A DNA stretch of 64,000 nucleotides from contig NC_033632.1 in the NCBI RefSeq assembly GCF_001540865.1, positions 6,760,141 through 6,824,140 of the forward strand. Reading direction: 5' to 3'. Made by a program: the position numbers and the translations under genes. Origin of the DNA: Ananas comosus. Taxonomy: Eukaryota; Streptophyta; Magnoliopsida; Poales; Bromeliaceae. Below, one piece after another: positions 35,780-46,000 of this stretch (the stretch's first letter is position 1; every line of letters starts with the position of its first letter). The notes beneath the pieces are model-generated. The model was not told the origin of the DNA and searched no databases. It saw only the letters and a program-made list of their open reading frames with translations.

Positions 35780-38183
35780 TGTCACGCTCCGGATTCCTCG
35801 TTTTCCCGGGCACGCTAATAGACCCGCCGTATACAAAGGAATTTTCCTTGTATACGAAGCGAAGCTGTACCTGTACCTGAATCATACAACACTACAATCA
35901 GTAGTATAAAGCTGTAGAAATAAAACATAACTGAACAATAGAAGTTCACTATACATACATAGCATCCTGGTATACAAAAATTACTCGCTCCAGCGAGATA
36001 CAACATCAGTATGTATAATAAACCAAACACTACAACTACCTGCAGCTGATACTCCTCTAGCTGAGTAACTTGGCAGGAAGGGCTCTAACTCGCAACACCC
36101 TTTCCGCGATCAGAATCAGCAGTAGCAGCAGCCGCAACCGAAGGCTCTGCAAAAGAGGGGTAACAAATGGGCGTGAGAACTACTGCAAAAACAAGTAGTC
36201 CTCAGTAAGTACCGCCCTCAACTCATCAGCTCACCTACCAAGTCTACAGATTATATGCTCAAATGATAGTAAAGAAACTAGAAACAGTCTACATTTACAT
36301 GCCACTATACTATCATGAACCGACATTACTATCTGTAGAATAATGCGATCTCCGACCGAATCTCACTAGGGACTGTGTACACACCCGTCCCAGGGACTAT
36401 GAATACACCCGTCCTGCCTGTCGAAGCTATACAGCTACCTCCACACTAAGCAGTCCGTGAAGAGCAAGTCCAACCAAGACACATTGACACCAACGCAACA
36501 GCACAAAATCTGACTCCAGAGTGGCACTCGTGGGCGCTACCCAACCGAGTATGGAAGCGTATCTCTGTCAAGCTCAATCAGGCTCTCACAGGCTAAAATC
36601 CAAGTAAATAGAGTCCAACTGGTCTAACAACCAATCTCACGTGCCCACGGCATAATCTGATGTAAAAACAGCAATCTGGGTCCACCGTCAACTTCAACGG
36701 TACCCGACAGTCCGGAACAGCATAAACACTGATGTAAAAATAAGCTCGGCATCTCAGCACGAGCGTAAATACATTCTACACTATTCTGGGTATCCACCGC
36801 CCACAAACTGCGGTGATACAAACAAACTACGGCTCCTAGAGCTAAATTTGGTAGTTTTAACATATGACAGTGTAGAAGCGCTAGTTTTTTCCTAAGTCAA
36901 TTCCAAGTCCAACATATATAATTTATCTAACTTACTACAGCATGCTCTAAATTCAGATTTCATTTAACATGCTAATCGATGAATTCGAGCTAAAAACAGG
37001 ATATACAACTGATGAAAATATACATGTTGACTACGCATACACTTAGGAGGAGAATCCGATGATTAACCCACCTTAAGTGCTAAATCCATGGCAGCGAGGA
37101 GTCGCCGGAATCCCTGTCAATCTCTGCCACAACCAGCAACCAAACAAAACCAAGGTCTACACAAAAATCCACCAAAATCCATCAATATTTCAAAAATTCA
37201 GCACTTAAGCTAATATCATCCAATTCCAATGTCAACTTTACCTTCAAAACTCGAATTCAGATGAGAAGCAGTCTCAAATCCAGAGAACTATGATGGAGTA
37301 TCAATCTCAGGTTGCAATTCCAGCTCCCTCCAAGAATTAGTCCAAGAAAATCAAAGAAACTCAATTTCAGGTCCAAAATCCGAGCAGCTCAGGAAAATAC
37401 GAAATTGACTATACAAATCTCAATCAATTTTTGTCAAAATAGGCTCCACGAATTCCTCTTGAAGTCCAGAATCCAATAAACCAAATTTCGTTAAAAACGG
37501 AGCTTCCTATGCAAGCCAAAACGCCGAAGGTCGCTGTTGGAATCTGCTGAAACTGCAGCCTTCAAGCTTCAATTTGAGAAATTTGGAGTAATTTAGAAAG
37601 TTTGGAGGGGTTGAATGCAATTGTAGGTTTCACTGTGAAGAAGAGGTGGAAAGAGCTCACTAGGGACGTACTCCCTGTATTTATAGGGTTATCAAATGGT
37701 CAGATAAGCCTCAGGAACAAAAGAGGTTGACCTGCAGGTTCTGCAGAAAACCACACTTTTGGGCGCCCAAAACCCCTTTCTGGGCGTCCGAAATCTCCAG
37801 GCTACACACTTGCTCCCTTTCGGTTCCTCCGCCCGCGGTGTGCTGCGCCCATATCCGGCTTCGGCGCAGCTCACCTACCACCAGCCACGTGTCAGCGCAA
37901 ACAATACTCACGAAGTGAATTTTCGGACCTACTTCTGGGCGCCCGAAACTAGGATCCGAATTGGCTTCCAGTTCTGCTCAGTTCAACACTCAGGTTCTGG
38001 GCGACCTAAACCAGTTCTGGGCACCCGAAACTGGCAAAACTCCAGTTTTTCTCCTTTGAGTGCGCCGAGTCCATTTCTGTATCTATTTCGTGCAAAAATA
38101 TCTCCGACTCAGTCTTACACTCTCCAGAGTCGACCAGTCACTAATACTGAAGCCAATCCTATCCAAACCTCAGGAGCACTACA
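35780..38183 (-). repeat. 5' LTR of the Gypsy element
   Basis: 2404 bp, near-identical to the 3' LTR with several small indels. A minus-strand TATA box (CTATAAATA) lies at 37678-37686. Transcription would run leftward. Confidence 0.92.
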
Positions 38184-39088
38184 TTCATGCTGCACACATT
38201 GAGAGATGGGGACAAAAATTACAGGCCATTATTGACCAGCTGCTGATTGTCAGTGATGACCCGGTACAGGCGACCTTTATTTATGCAGTGGTATTTGTAG
38301 ATCACGAGAAGACGGATTTCTCGTTCAGTACAGCGTCCACCATTGACTTATCAGCCTCGCGGCCAGACCAAGAGAGCTTTGATACGATCATTCATATGTT
38401 AATTATTTTTTTAATCTTATATTTAATATAGATTGAAAAAAGTGAGTTTTTATCTATAATGCAGGTGGACGCATTACGACAGAGTCAATATAGCATCGGA
38501 GAGCTAGTTCATGATCCACCTGCGGTCCATACGGTGATGGAGACATTGACGGGCATTTATGCCCATATTGAGTCAGTACTGGAGCACGTTCCTTCCATAC
38601 CTGTTGTCGCTGATATCGGAGGTGGAGATTTTGGCCATGCCTCGACATCGAGTCATAACAGGAGACAGTCACCGACTCCTACTGGATTATGCTCGACATC
38701 GAGCCTGCGAGTGTCACGATCTCCATCTCCTACTGATGTTGCAGGTATGCCCGCCGCCCTTTCGAGATTTCCTTTCTTGACATTGAACTCGCTTCCGCCG
38801 CCAGTCTCTTGAGCGTACTTTAGATCAGTCTATTCTCGAAGTTATGGCGCATCATCATCACAGCCCTGCCTAGCATCTATACCGGCCACTATCGAGGGAG
38901 ATCAACCTGAGCCAGAGGAGACTCAGGCGATTCCGGAGCATCCCGAGGGCATTATCATTGCGTATCTCGATCAGATGGCCGGTATCGAGGCACTTGCTGA
39001 CGTACCTATTGCTGAGCTCGATGTGGATCGTGGCCGTGCACGAGGACGTGGCCGAGGATGTCGAGGAAGAGGAAGATCGAAAGACTGA

Positions 39089-39339
39089 TTGTATCTTGCT
39101 GATTGTATCTTGTTGAATTAGATCGCATACTTTGTATAATATTATATATGACTTTATTTACTTCATATTAGTATATTTGTCTGTGTTTTTGTTGCTATTT
39201 TTATCCGGTTGATTGTATCTTGTTATTCCACTTGTTTTGTTGTGTTTCTTGTTGGATTATTTGTTCTCGTGAAAATTCTTGTCTCAAATTTGTTCAAATT
39301 ATTTTTAAAATCAAACTGAAAAAATGAGTTGCTGCATTC
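39089..39339. other. 3' flank of the PMD gene
   Basis: AT-rich, with three GATTGTATCTTG-type repeats. Probably the 3' UTR of the MULE gene. Confidence 0.45.
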
Positions 39340-40070
39340 TGCACTAAAGGCGGTGAACCATTCACCGCCTTTAGTGCAAAATCCCCAAATGCCAGAAAAA
39401 ATTGGCTAAGTCATGGACTCGGGGCTGTTTGCACTAAAGGCGGTGAATGGTTCACCGCCTTTAGTGCAGCACAAATTAGACGGTGAACCTTTCACCGTCT
39501 TATCTGTGTTTTAGCCCCGACTCCAGGACTTAGCCAAATTTTGCTGGGTGGGGTTTTACACTAAAGACGGTGAATGATCCACCGTTTTAGTTAAGACGTG
39601 AACCATTCACCGCCTTCTCAAGGGCACAGGCAAGGCAGTTGGAAGACAGTGAATCATTCACCGTCTTATGAAGACGGTGAACAATTCACCGTCTTATCTA
39701 GGCCACAACATCCATGACTTGTGTAGGGATTTGCTGTGAAGGTGGCCTAGGACTGTGAAGGCGGTGAATGGTTCACCACCCATTCACCGCCTTCTCAAGG
39801 GCACAGGCAAGACAGTTGGAAAGGCAGCCTCGTAAGGGTTTGCGCCAAGGGGGGGTTACATTAAAGGCGGTGAATAGTTCACCGCCTTCAAAAGGCGGTG
39901 AACTATTCACCGCTTTCACAACAGAATTACAAAGACGGTGAACGATTCACCGTCTTTGTGAGAAAAATCCAACGTGGCGCCCATGTGGCGAAAGGAGGGT
40001 TAGCTTTACAAATAAAATTTTGACAGGGTTATTTTGCCAAATTCAAAATTCTACAGGGTCAATGTATAAA
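39340..40070 (-). repeat. Right terminal inverted repeat of the outer MULE
   Basis: Inverse of the left repeat. A palindrome array (about a dozen GGTGAA..TTCACC units between 39345 and 39960) is followed by the shared tip CCAAATTCAAAATTCTACAG. The last few bases continue at 42720-42729 beyond the inner MULE. Confidence 0.85.
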
Positions 40071-40247
40071 GGGTTATTTGCATACACGTCCCTGCAAACA
40101 TAGTGAATTGCAGATATATCCCTACAAAACGAAAATTCTATAAGTTGTCCCTACAAAAGTCCTAAGTTATGCAGATATATCCCTGCCGTTAAGGTCTATT
40201 GAAAAAATTTTGTTAACCACAGTTAAAATACTTAACCATGGTTAATT

Positions 40248-40604
40248 TGTCACGCCCCGGATTACACGTTCCCCTGGCACGCCGACAAATCCGCCGAATA
40301 CAAAGAAATTTTTCGTGTATACGAAGCGACAGCTGTACCTGTAAAACATACAATACTACAAACAGTAGTATAGAGCTGCTAGAAGAACTAGTAAAGTAAA
40401 AGAAACCGAGTTCCATATACATACACTGAATCCCAGAGTACAAAGCTACTCGCACTGGCGAGTTAAAAGTCTGTATGTACATGAACCCAAACTAAAACAT
40501 CTACCTGCAGTAGGGGTGCCTCTAGCTCTGCTCCTCGGGTAGGGCTCTAACTCGTGGCGCCCTTGCCTAGCTCCTGACCAGCAACAGCAGCAGCCGAAGA
40601 CGAA
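40248..40604 (-). mobile_element. Gypsy LTR start fragment
   Basis: TGTCACGCCCCGG and, near 40310, TTTTTCGTGTATACGAAGCG follow the beginning of the 28237-type LTR for about 350 bp. The match stops near an undetermined base (N) at 40605. It interrupts the inner MULE's left repeat. Confidence 0.75.
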
Positions 40605-41034
40605 NGCGACGCACGTATGCTCGGACGGCTCGGCGACGCGACGTCGGCGACGAACGCTCCACCCAAGCTCCTCCTCCTTGCGTATGGCTCCAGAGACAGA
40701 TAGGGAGGAAATTTAATTAAAGAGGTGTTGGTTGCAACCCTCAATTAAAATGGATAAGCATGCATGCATGGGAGGGGGGTACGTGGCAGCATATATATAT
40801 ATATATATATATATATGAGGATACTACATAATTATAATGTGAATTGACGGATTTACCCTTTTTTCTTTTCCTCCTCTTTCTCTTCCCTCTTCTTCATTGC
40901 CGGCAAGGGAGGAGATGCGGCGACGGCGAACCCTCTCCCTTTTGGCCGCTACCTTTCTCTCCCACTTAAAAAGTACGTACTCGCCAGCGAGGGAGGGAGC
41001 GAGGTAGCGGCCATGGCGGGGACGCTGCGACGAT
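40605..41034. other. Junction DNA with (AT)n and the captured 5' flank
   Basis: Starts at the N. It contains (AT)n at 40791-40816, then the resumed inner-MULE repeat (40850-40935), then GC-rich DNA that is probably the captured 5' leader of the helicase gene. Confidence 0.5.
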
Positions 41035-41451
41035 TAGGGATGTCAATAAGTATGGATACCCGAAATTTTATCCGAACCCGAACCCGAATGAAACGGATAT
41101 ATCCGATGGATATGGATATGGATTTGGATATGGATATAAAAAAGAAAAACCCAACGGATATGGATTCGGATATGGATTTTGATTGTACCCGATCCGAACC
41201 CGAACCCGAACCCGACCCGAACCATAATATATTTTGAAATATTAAAAAAAAAAATAATTATTTCGGGTTCAAATTTTCGAGTTCGGGTTCGGGTTCGGGT
41301 TTCGGATTTTTGGTCGGGTTCGGGTTTGGATATGGATTTTTAAAATCCGTCGGGTTTGGGTTCGGTTTCGGTTTCGGCTCTCGGGTTTGGAGTCGGGTTC
41401 GGGTTCGGGTTTTTAAAAATCCGCCCCGAATCCGACCCGTTGACATCTCTA
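41035..41451. mobile_element. hAT-like MITE, 417 bp
   Basis: The ends TAGGGATGTCAA and TTGACATCTCTA are inverse. The 8-bp duplication is GCGACGAT (41027-41034) and GCGAGGAT (41452-41459), with one mismatch. The interior is made of GGATATGG and CGGGTTCGG repeats. A related truncated copy lies at 2155-2390. Confidence 0.85.
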
Positions 41452-41572
41452 GCGAGGATTGGGGGATCGGGGGAGAACGATGTGGGAGAGAGAGGTAGCT
41501 GCCAAGGCAAAAGTATCCCGCCACCGCCGCCGTATCTCCTTCCTCGCTGGCGCCGGACATGATGACGGCGGC

Positions 41573-42439
41573 GACGACGACGACTACGAGGAGTACGTGC
41601 CCGTGCACAAGCGTCGCGCCCTCGAGGCCCAGAAGCTCCTCTTCCTCCACCATAGAGCACAGATTCCCTCAATCCGCCCCGCTTCGCCCCGCTTCCCTAC
41701 TTCCGCCCTCCGTCGGCTGCCCAGCGCCCCGTTGTGACGTCGAGCCCCGTTCGTCCCCGTCCCCGTCCCTCGTCCCCGACGCCGCGGCTCATCCCTCTTG
41801 TCCTCGAACGCGAGCCTCCTCCCATTGGCTCAGCTGAAGCGCGAGGCCCCGAGATCAGCCCCGCGGAACAACTGGTGCTCCGGAGCGAGAGATGATCGAG
41901 CACCTCTAGGACCGCAAGTCGCTCATGTCGTGTGCGAGCTGCAAGGCATCACCTACTCCGACCCTCTCCCACGCGGTTGGAAGCCCTGCCCGCCTCTGCT
42001 GCATGCCCCCGCGCGCGCCGCCGATCTCCGCCGTTGCTGGCACATCTCGTCGTATCGCGACGACGTCCCCCCGCCCATCCCCTTATTCCGCGACATGCGC
42101 CTCCCCGACCCTGTCCTCCGCAAGCTTCGCGAGAAGGGCATCGTCCGCCCCACCCCTATCCAGGTCCAGGGGCTCCCCGTCGTCCTCTCCGGCCGCGACA
42201 TGATCGGCATCGCCTTCACCAGCTTCGGCAAGACCCTTGTCTTTGTCCTCCCCCTCATCATGGCCGCCCTCGAGGAGGAGCTCATCATGCCCGTTGTCCC
42301 TGGTGAGGGCCCTTTCGGCCTTGTTGTCTATCTCTCCTGCGAGCTCGCCCGCCAGTCCTTCGAGGTCGTCGAGCAGTTCCTCGCCCCGCTCAGGGACCAC
42401 GGCTTCCCGGAGACCCGCCCCCTCCTCTGCATCGGTGGC
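41573..42439 (+). pseudogene. Captured 5' half of a DEAD-box RNA helicase (RH35/DDX41-like)
   Basis: DYEEYVPVHKRRALEAQKL, QLKREAP, ITYSDPLPRGWKP, MRLPDPVLRKLREKGI, RPTPIQVQGLPVVLSGRD and EGPFGLVVYLSCELARQS mark a helicase of the ABSTRAKT/DDX41 type (RH35 in plants). Present are the N-terminal extension, Q motif, a corrupted motif I (AFTSFGKT for AFTGSGKT) and the motif Ia region. It stops after PLLCIGG, before DEAD, SAT and the whole helicase C domain. The N-terminal third needs at least three frame changes. GC content is far above the surroundings. It sits in an inner MULE, so transduplication is the likely origin; it is not functional. Confidence 0.85.
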
Positions 42440-42738
42440 GAACCCTCTCCGGCGCCGCCGCCGCCGTCCGTTCCGGCGGCCCGAAGAGGGAGAGAAAGAG
42501 GAAATACTTTTGGAGGGATATATTTGTGAGAGCAAAAAAGTCATTTCACAAGAAAACTGTTAAAAAATAAACAGTTCATTAACGAATTTTAACCAGAGGG
42601 ACATATTTGCATAAATTAGGACTTTTGTAGAGACAATTTATGGAATTTTCGTATTGCAGTGATATTTTTGCAATTCATCATGTTTGGAGGGACGTGTATC
42701 CAAATAACCCTTCTATAAAAAAAAACCCGGTTTGACTA

Positions 42739-43046
42739 TACACTACATTTTGGGAGGTTTGGAACAGGGCCTAGGATTAGAGGGAGGTAACCTTAGCTTG
42801 TGTGAGCGGATCCGTGGCGGGGGATGAGCACCAGTGTTTAAAATAAATATAAACAAATACAGCGGTGTGGTGTTTCTCCGCCGCTTCACCAGTCTCTCCC
42901 TCCCCCGCGTAGCGCTTCCACCATGACCGAAGATCCTCGAGCTCGCCTCCCCTCTAAAATGCGCCGAAACCCTAACAGCCCCACTCTACGACGACGACGA
43001 GGACGACGAACCCTACGAAGACGAAGAGGCGATCATCTCCGGATCG
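42739..43046 (+). promoter_or_regulatory. 5' flank and probable 5' UTR of MRS2, with an upstream ATG
   Basis: Only 308 bp separate the MULE target duplication from the chosen ATG. An ATG at 42923 in good context (CCACCATGACC) opens a 125-codon frame that overlaps exon 1 out of frame. The coding frame itself is open from 42927 and would read an acidic stretch (DDDDEDDEPYEDEE) but has no ATG before 43047. The true start is therefore uncertain; the upstream frame could also repress translation. Confidence 0.45.
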
Positions 43047-46000
43047 ATGAGATCGCCTGGCGGAAACCCTACCACCGCCGCCACCACCACCACCATCAGG
43101 GGGCCGCGGGCGTCGAAGGTGGCGGCTGCAGTGGCGGGGCCGCCGCCGCAGCTGACTCCGGCGAGGCGGAAGGGCGCCGCGGCGGCGACGGCGGCGGTGA
43201 GGGAGTGGCTGGTGGTGAAGGCGGACGGGAGGTCGCAACACGAGGAGGTGGGGAAGCAGCCGATCATGCGGCGCACGGGGCTGCAGCCGCGGGATCTTAG
43301 GGTTTTGGATCCTTTGCTTTCGTACCCTTCGACGATTTTGGGGAGGGAGAGGGCGATTGTCATCAACCTCGAGCACGTCAAGGCCATCATCACCTCCTCC
43401 GAGGTGCTCATATCGAACGCCATGGATCCGTTGATCGAGCCCTTGGTTCAGGATCTAAGGGCGCGGTTAACGCTTTCCGAGCGCTCGCCGGAGCAGGTAT
43501 GGTTAATGCCTTAATGGTGGCTTGTTCTCTTATCTCGGTGTCCTTTTGCTTGTGAAGAGGGTGTGTTACCTTTTTGTGCCTCGGAGCGTTCTGCTTGGTG
43601 GGGCCAACGGGAACTGCGCTGGTGAAAAGCACTAGGTTTGTAGTTTCCAGCTACCACCGCAGTGCCACATAGCTAGGCCAAGCAGGCCGTTAATTGGTTA
43701 TAACTCTACATGCTTAATTGTAATGTAATTCTTATTAGACTGGATTTTTATTACTTTCAAATTTCAGGTATCATAGATAATTGGTATGCAATTTTACTGC
43801 TACTATATATTACTATACTTGAGTTAGCAGCTCTGAAATTTGCTTGTCGTTAGAAATATGAAGCTAAGGAGGCTATAGCTGGGCAGCTAGTTGTCTTTCC
43901 TATTCCAATAATAGTCTTCTCTTGAGAGCAATTAAATGTTTTCCTGAGAAGATTTTGGGATGTTAAAAGCTTTGATCTAACCTAATAACTTTAAACAGGG
44001 AAGCCCAAAGCTCATGATGGATCTGCCAAGAAGTGGAAGTACGAAGGTCTTACCTTTTGAATTCAGAGCACTCGAAGTTTGTCTTGAATCTGCATGCAAG
44101 AGCCTTGAGTGGGAGGTACTTGTTCACTCTTCGTTCATAAGTGGAAATTTTTTGAATGGCTCCTCACAATGGTTTGTATTCAATAAACAAATTATACAAG
44201 ATCTTTACAATTGGTGTTACATACTAGATAAGAAAGAATTCGAAATAATACAATAACAGAGTGTTGCATAAATTTTTGATGGGTTTTCATTCTTTGAATG
44301 GATTGGACTTGATCAACCTTAATTGTGTTTCCTGGATAGGTTGATCATATTTACAAATTAGTTCTTTGACAATATATAATGTGTTCCCTTACTTGCAATC
44401 GTGTAATTTGAAGATAATCAATTGCATTTCATTTTTTTTTAATGATCTTTCCTAAATGATTAATAATATTCTTTTATCGATATCATATGCCAATTTTGGT
44501 GTGCAATAATAAGAAATTACTTTTAGTAAGTGGCTTAATTAAATAGTAACATTTGTGAAGAGTAGACAAACCACGCCATCAAATTCCCCATAGCAACTTG
44601 TCACAGACAAAGTGATAGTCAGTTTCAATTTAGTGTGATTGCGCTCGTAGTATCATGAAACAAAATAACCAGTTTGTCTAGCAATGATACTAAGATCCTG
44701 TAATATAGAAGATAACCAAGCCAAGTTTGTAGTAGTAGGAGCCATGGCTTGGTATTCAACTTTATTGCTAGATATAAGCCAGGTTGTAGCAGTGGAAGCC
44801 ATGGCTCGGTATTCAGCTTTATTGCTAATTACTACAGTACATTGCTTGTTAGCAATGCTCTATAAAGCGGAATGCATTTTTCAGGTGGTCGACTCACCAC
44901 ATAGAGCATGTGCAGTTCTCGAGCTGCTAAAACTGACTTAAAATTATTTAAAAGGCATTTTATCCTTAAAATGCATTTAGAATTAGCTAAGATTAATTTT
45001 AGAAAGTTTTGATTCAATAAAAAATGTTTAATGAAATGGGTACATCAAATAGTACCTCAACTCATTGTGCATGCGCTCAACAAACTTTCTTTTACTGGAA
45101 AGCTTGATGAGTTAACTTTCTAATGCCTCTTGAATCGCACAAATCTGACATCGAATCACAATTTTACTAAAAGGTGGTAGTGCAGTCTAGGCGGCTATAA
45201 CAACTGCAAGCTAATTCCGGATCTTGGGTTCTCTGAAGGGCATTTTGAAAATTTTACTACCAGAGACTTTTGTCATGGCTAGGCTCTACACAATCATGGG
45301 GCCTGAGCCCATGTAGCCCGTTGAACGCCATGCAAGAGGCCCAAAAGGGCCATCAAATGAGCTGGCTATAAAGAGAAGGAAAAAAATCGGAATTTCCGCA
45401 ATAGAACCTTCTCTTCTCCTTTCTCCCTCAAACCAACCCTCTCTCTTTTGCTCTCTTAGACCAGTGAGAAAAATGTTTTCTCCTTCAATCAAAGAGATTT
45501 AGAAGGAGATTTGTGGAGGAGAATCATTACTAAGTAGGGGTGAAAACGTATTGCATACAGTCGAAATTTGACGAAACCATAACCACATCGATATTTTTTT
45601 GCCAGATACGAATTCGGATGCGAATATGTGTTAGATGCTAAATTTTCGTTAACATATCCACTAAAAATGGTTTTGGATACGATTGGACATTTTTTCGAAT
45701 TCGGTTATCGATCGAATTTGAATTCATGATTTATATTCAAATCTCTCATGCAAATTTTGATTCACAAGTTAAATATATATTTTGATTTAAATTTCAATTG
45801 AAATTTGAATTGAAAATGATATGTTGAATTCACAATTTAACATGTTCAAATTTAATTTAAAAATTTAGTTTTAAATAAATTAAAGTTTACTATCTAAAGT
45901 CATAGTCAAATTTTGAATCCAAACTTGGATAGACAATTTGAACCCAAAATTTAAATTTAAGTATGAATTTACAATTCATATTCAAGTTCAAAGCAAAAAA

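Larger units (their letters stand above)
28237..38183 (-). mobile_element. Ty3/Gypsy chromovirus-type retrotransposon, 9.9 kb
   Basis: LTRs 28237-30650 and 35780-38183 have TG...CA ends. The perfect 5-bp duplication is TTCAT at 28232-28236 and 38184-38188. Minus-strand order is 5' LTR (right), primer site, gag, protease, reverse transcriptase, RNase H, integrase with a chromodomain-like tail, purine tract, 3' LTR (left). The order and the tail fit the Tekay/Del group of chromoviruses. All coding parts carry stops or frameshifts. It inserted into a PMD exon of the MULE; removing it and one TTCAT rejoins the exon in frame. Confidence 0.92.
26795..39088 (+). pseudogene. Plant mobile domain (PMD) gene of the MULE, split by Gypsy
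   Basis: Exons read about 26795-27575, 27661-27746, 27824-27920, 28000-28236, then (after the Gypsy insertion) 38189 to about 38395, 38465 onward, ending at the TGA at 39086-39088. An acidic region with a 33-bp tandem duplication (26856-26921) precedes the domain. Typical PMD words are GEMTITLQDVAVISNLRVDG, WPEICKALLG, LPLLVDFDACGGLAWGVAAL, IWAWDHLHVGQP and, near 28100, FHIVELH. The C-terminus is Arg-Gly-rich (RGRARGRGRG). TGA stops lie at 28006 and 28075, with a TAG at 28201. PMDs are found in MULEs, Gypsy elements and host silencing factors such as MAIN; here the setting is a MULE. The protein cannot be made intact. Confidence 0.8.
40071..42710. mobile_element. Inner MULE carrying a captured helicase fragment (Pack-MULE)
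   Basis: GGGTTATTTGCATACACGTC at the left and its inverse ending CAAATAACCC at the right start inverted repeats of about 180 bp. Similarity resumes at 40850-40935 against 42440-42535, so the left repeat has itself been split by other DNA. The flanks ATGTATAAA (40062-40070) and TTCTATAAA (42711-42719) are a 9-bp duplication with two mismatches. The cargo is the 5' half of a DEAD-box helicase gene. It lies 200-350 bp upstream of the MRS2 start. Confidence 0.75.
16149..42729 (+). mobile_element. Outer MULE, 26.6 kb including nested insertions
   Basis: The left terminus GGGCTTTTTTATAAAATGAC and the right terminus (inverse of CTATAAAAAAAAACCCG) lie between perfect 9-bp duplications, GTTTGACTA, at 16140-16148 and 42730-42738; 9 bp is the Mutator superfamily value. 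The right terminal repeat is cut about 20 bp from its end by an inner MULE (40071-42710). When that is ignored, the left repeat (16149 to about 16710) and the right repeat (about 39340-40070 plus 42720-42729) are long inverted copies. Between them are a MuDR-type N-terminal segment and a plant mobile domain gene, interrupted by three other transposons. Confidence 0.85.

Noticed and set aside
41013..41672. Asp/Met-, Pro/Asn- and Gly/Phe-repeat frames
   Set aside because: They derive from GGATATGG and CGGGTTCGG simple repeats of a hAT MITE.
41798..42529. Long open frame resembling a working DEAD-box helicase
   Set aside because: It lacks the DEAD, SAT and C-terminal motifs, has a corrupted motif I, needs frame changes upstream, and lies between MULE inverted repeats.
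42923..43300. 125-codon frame as a separate gene
   Set aside because: Low-complexity Arg/His/Gly composition out of phase with the well-supported MRS2 exon; kept only as a possible upstream frame.
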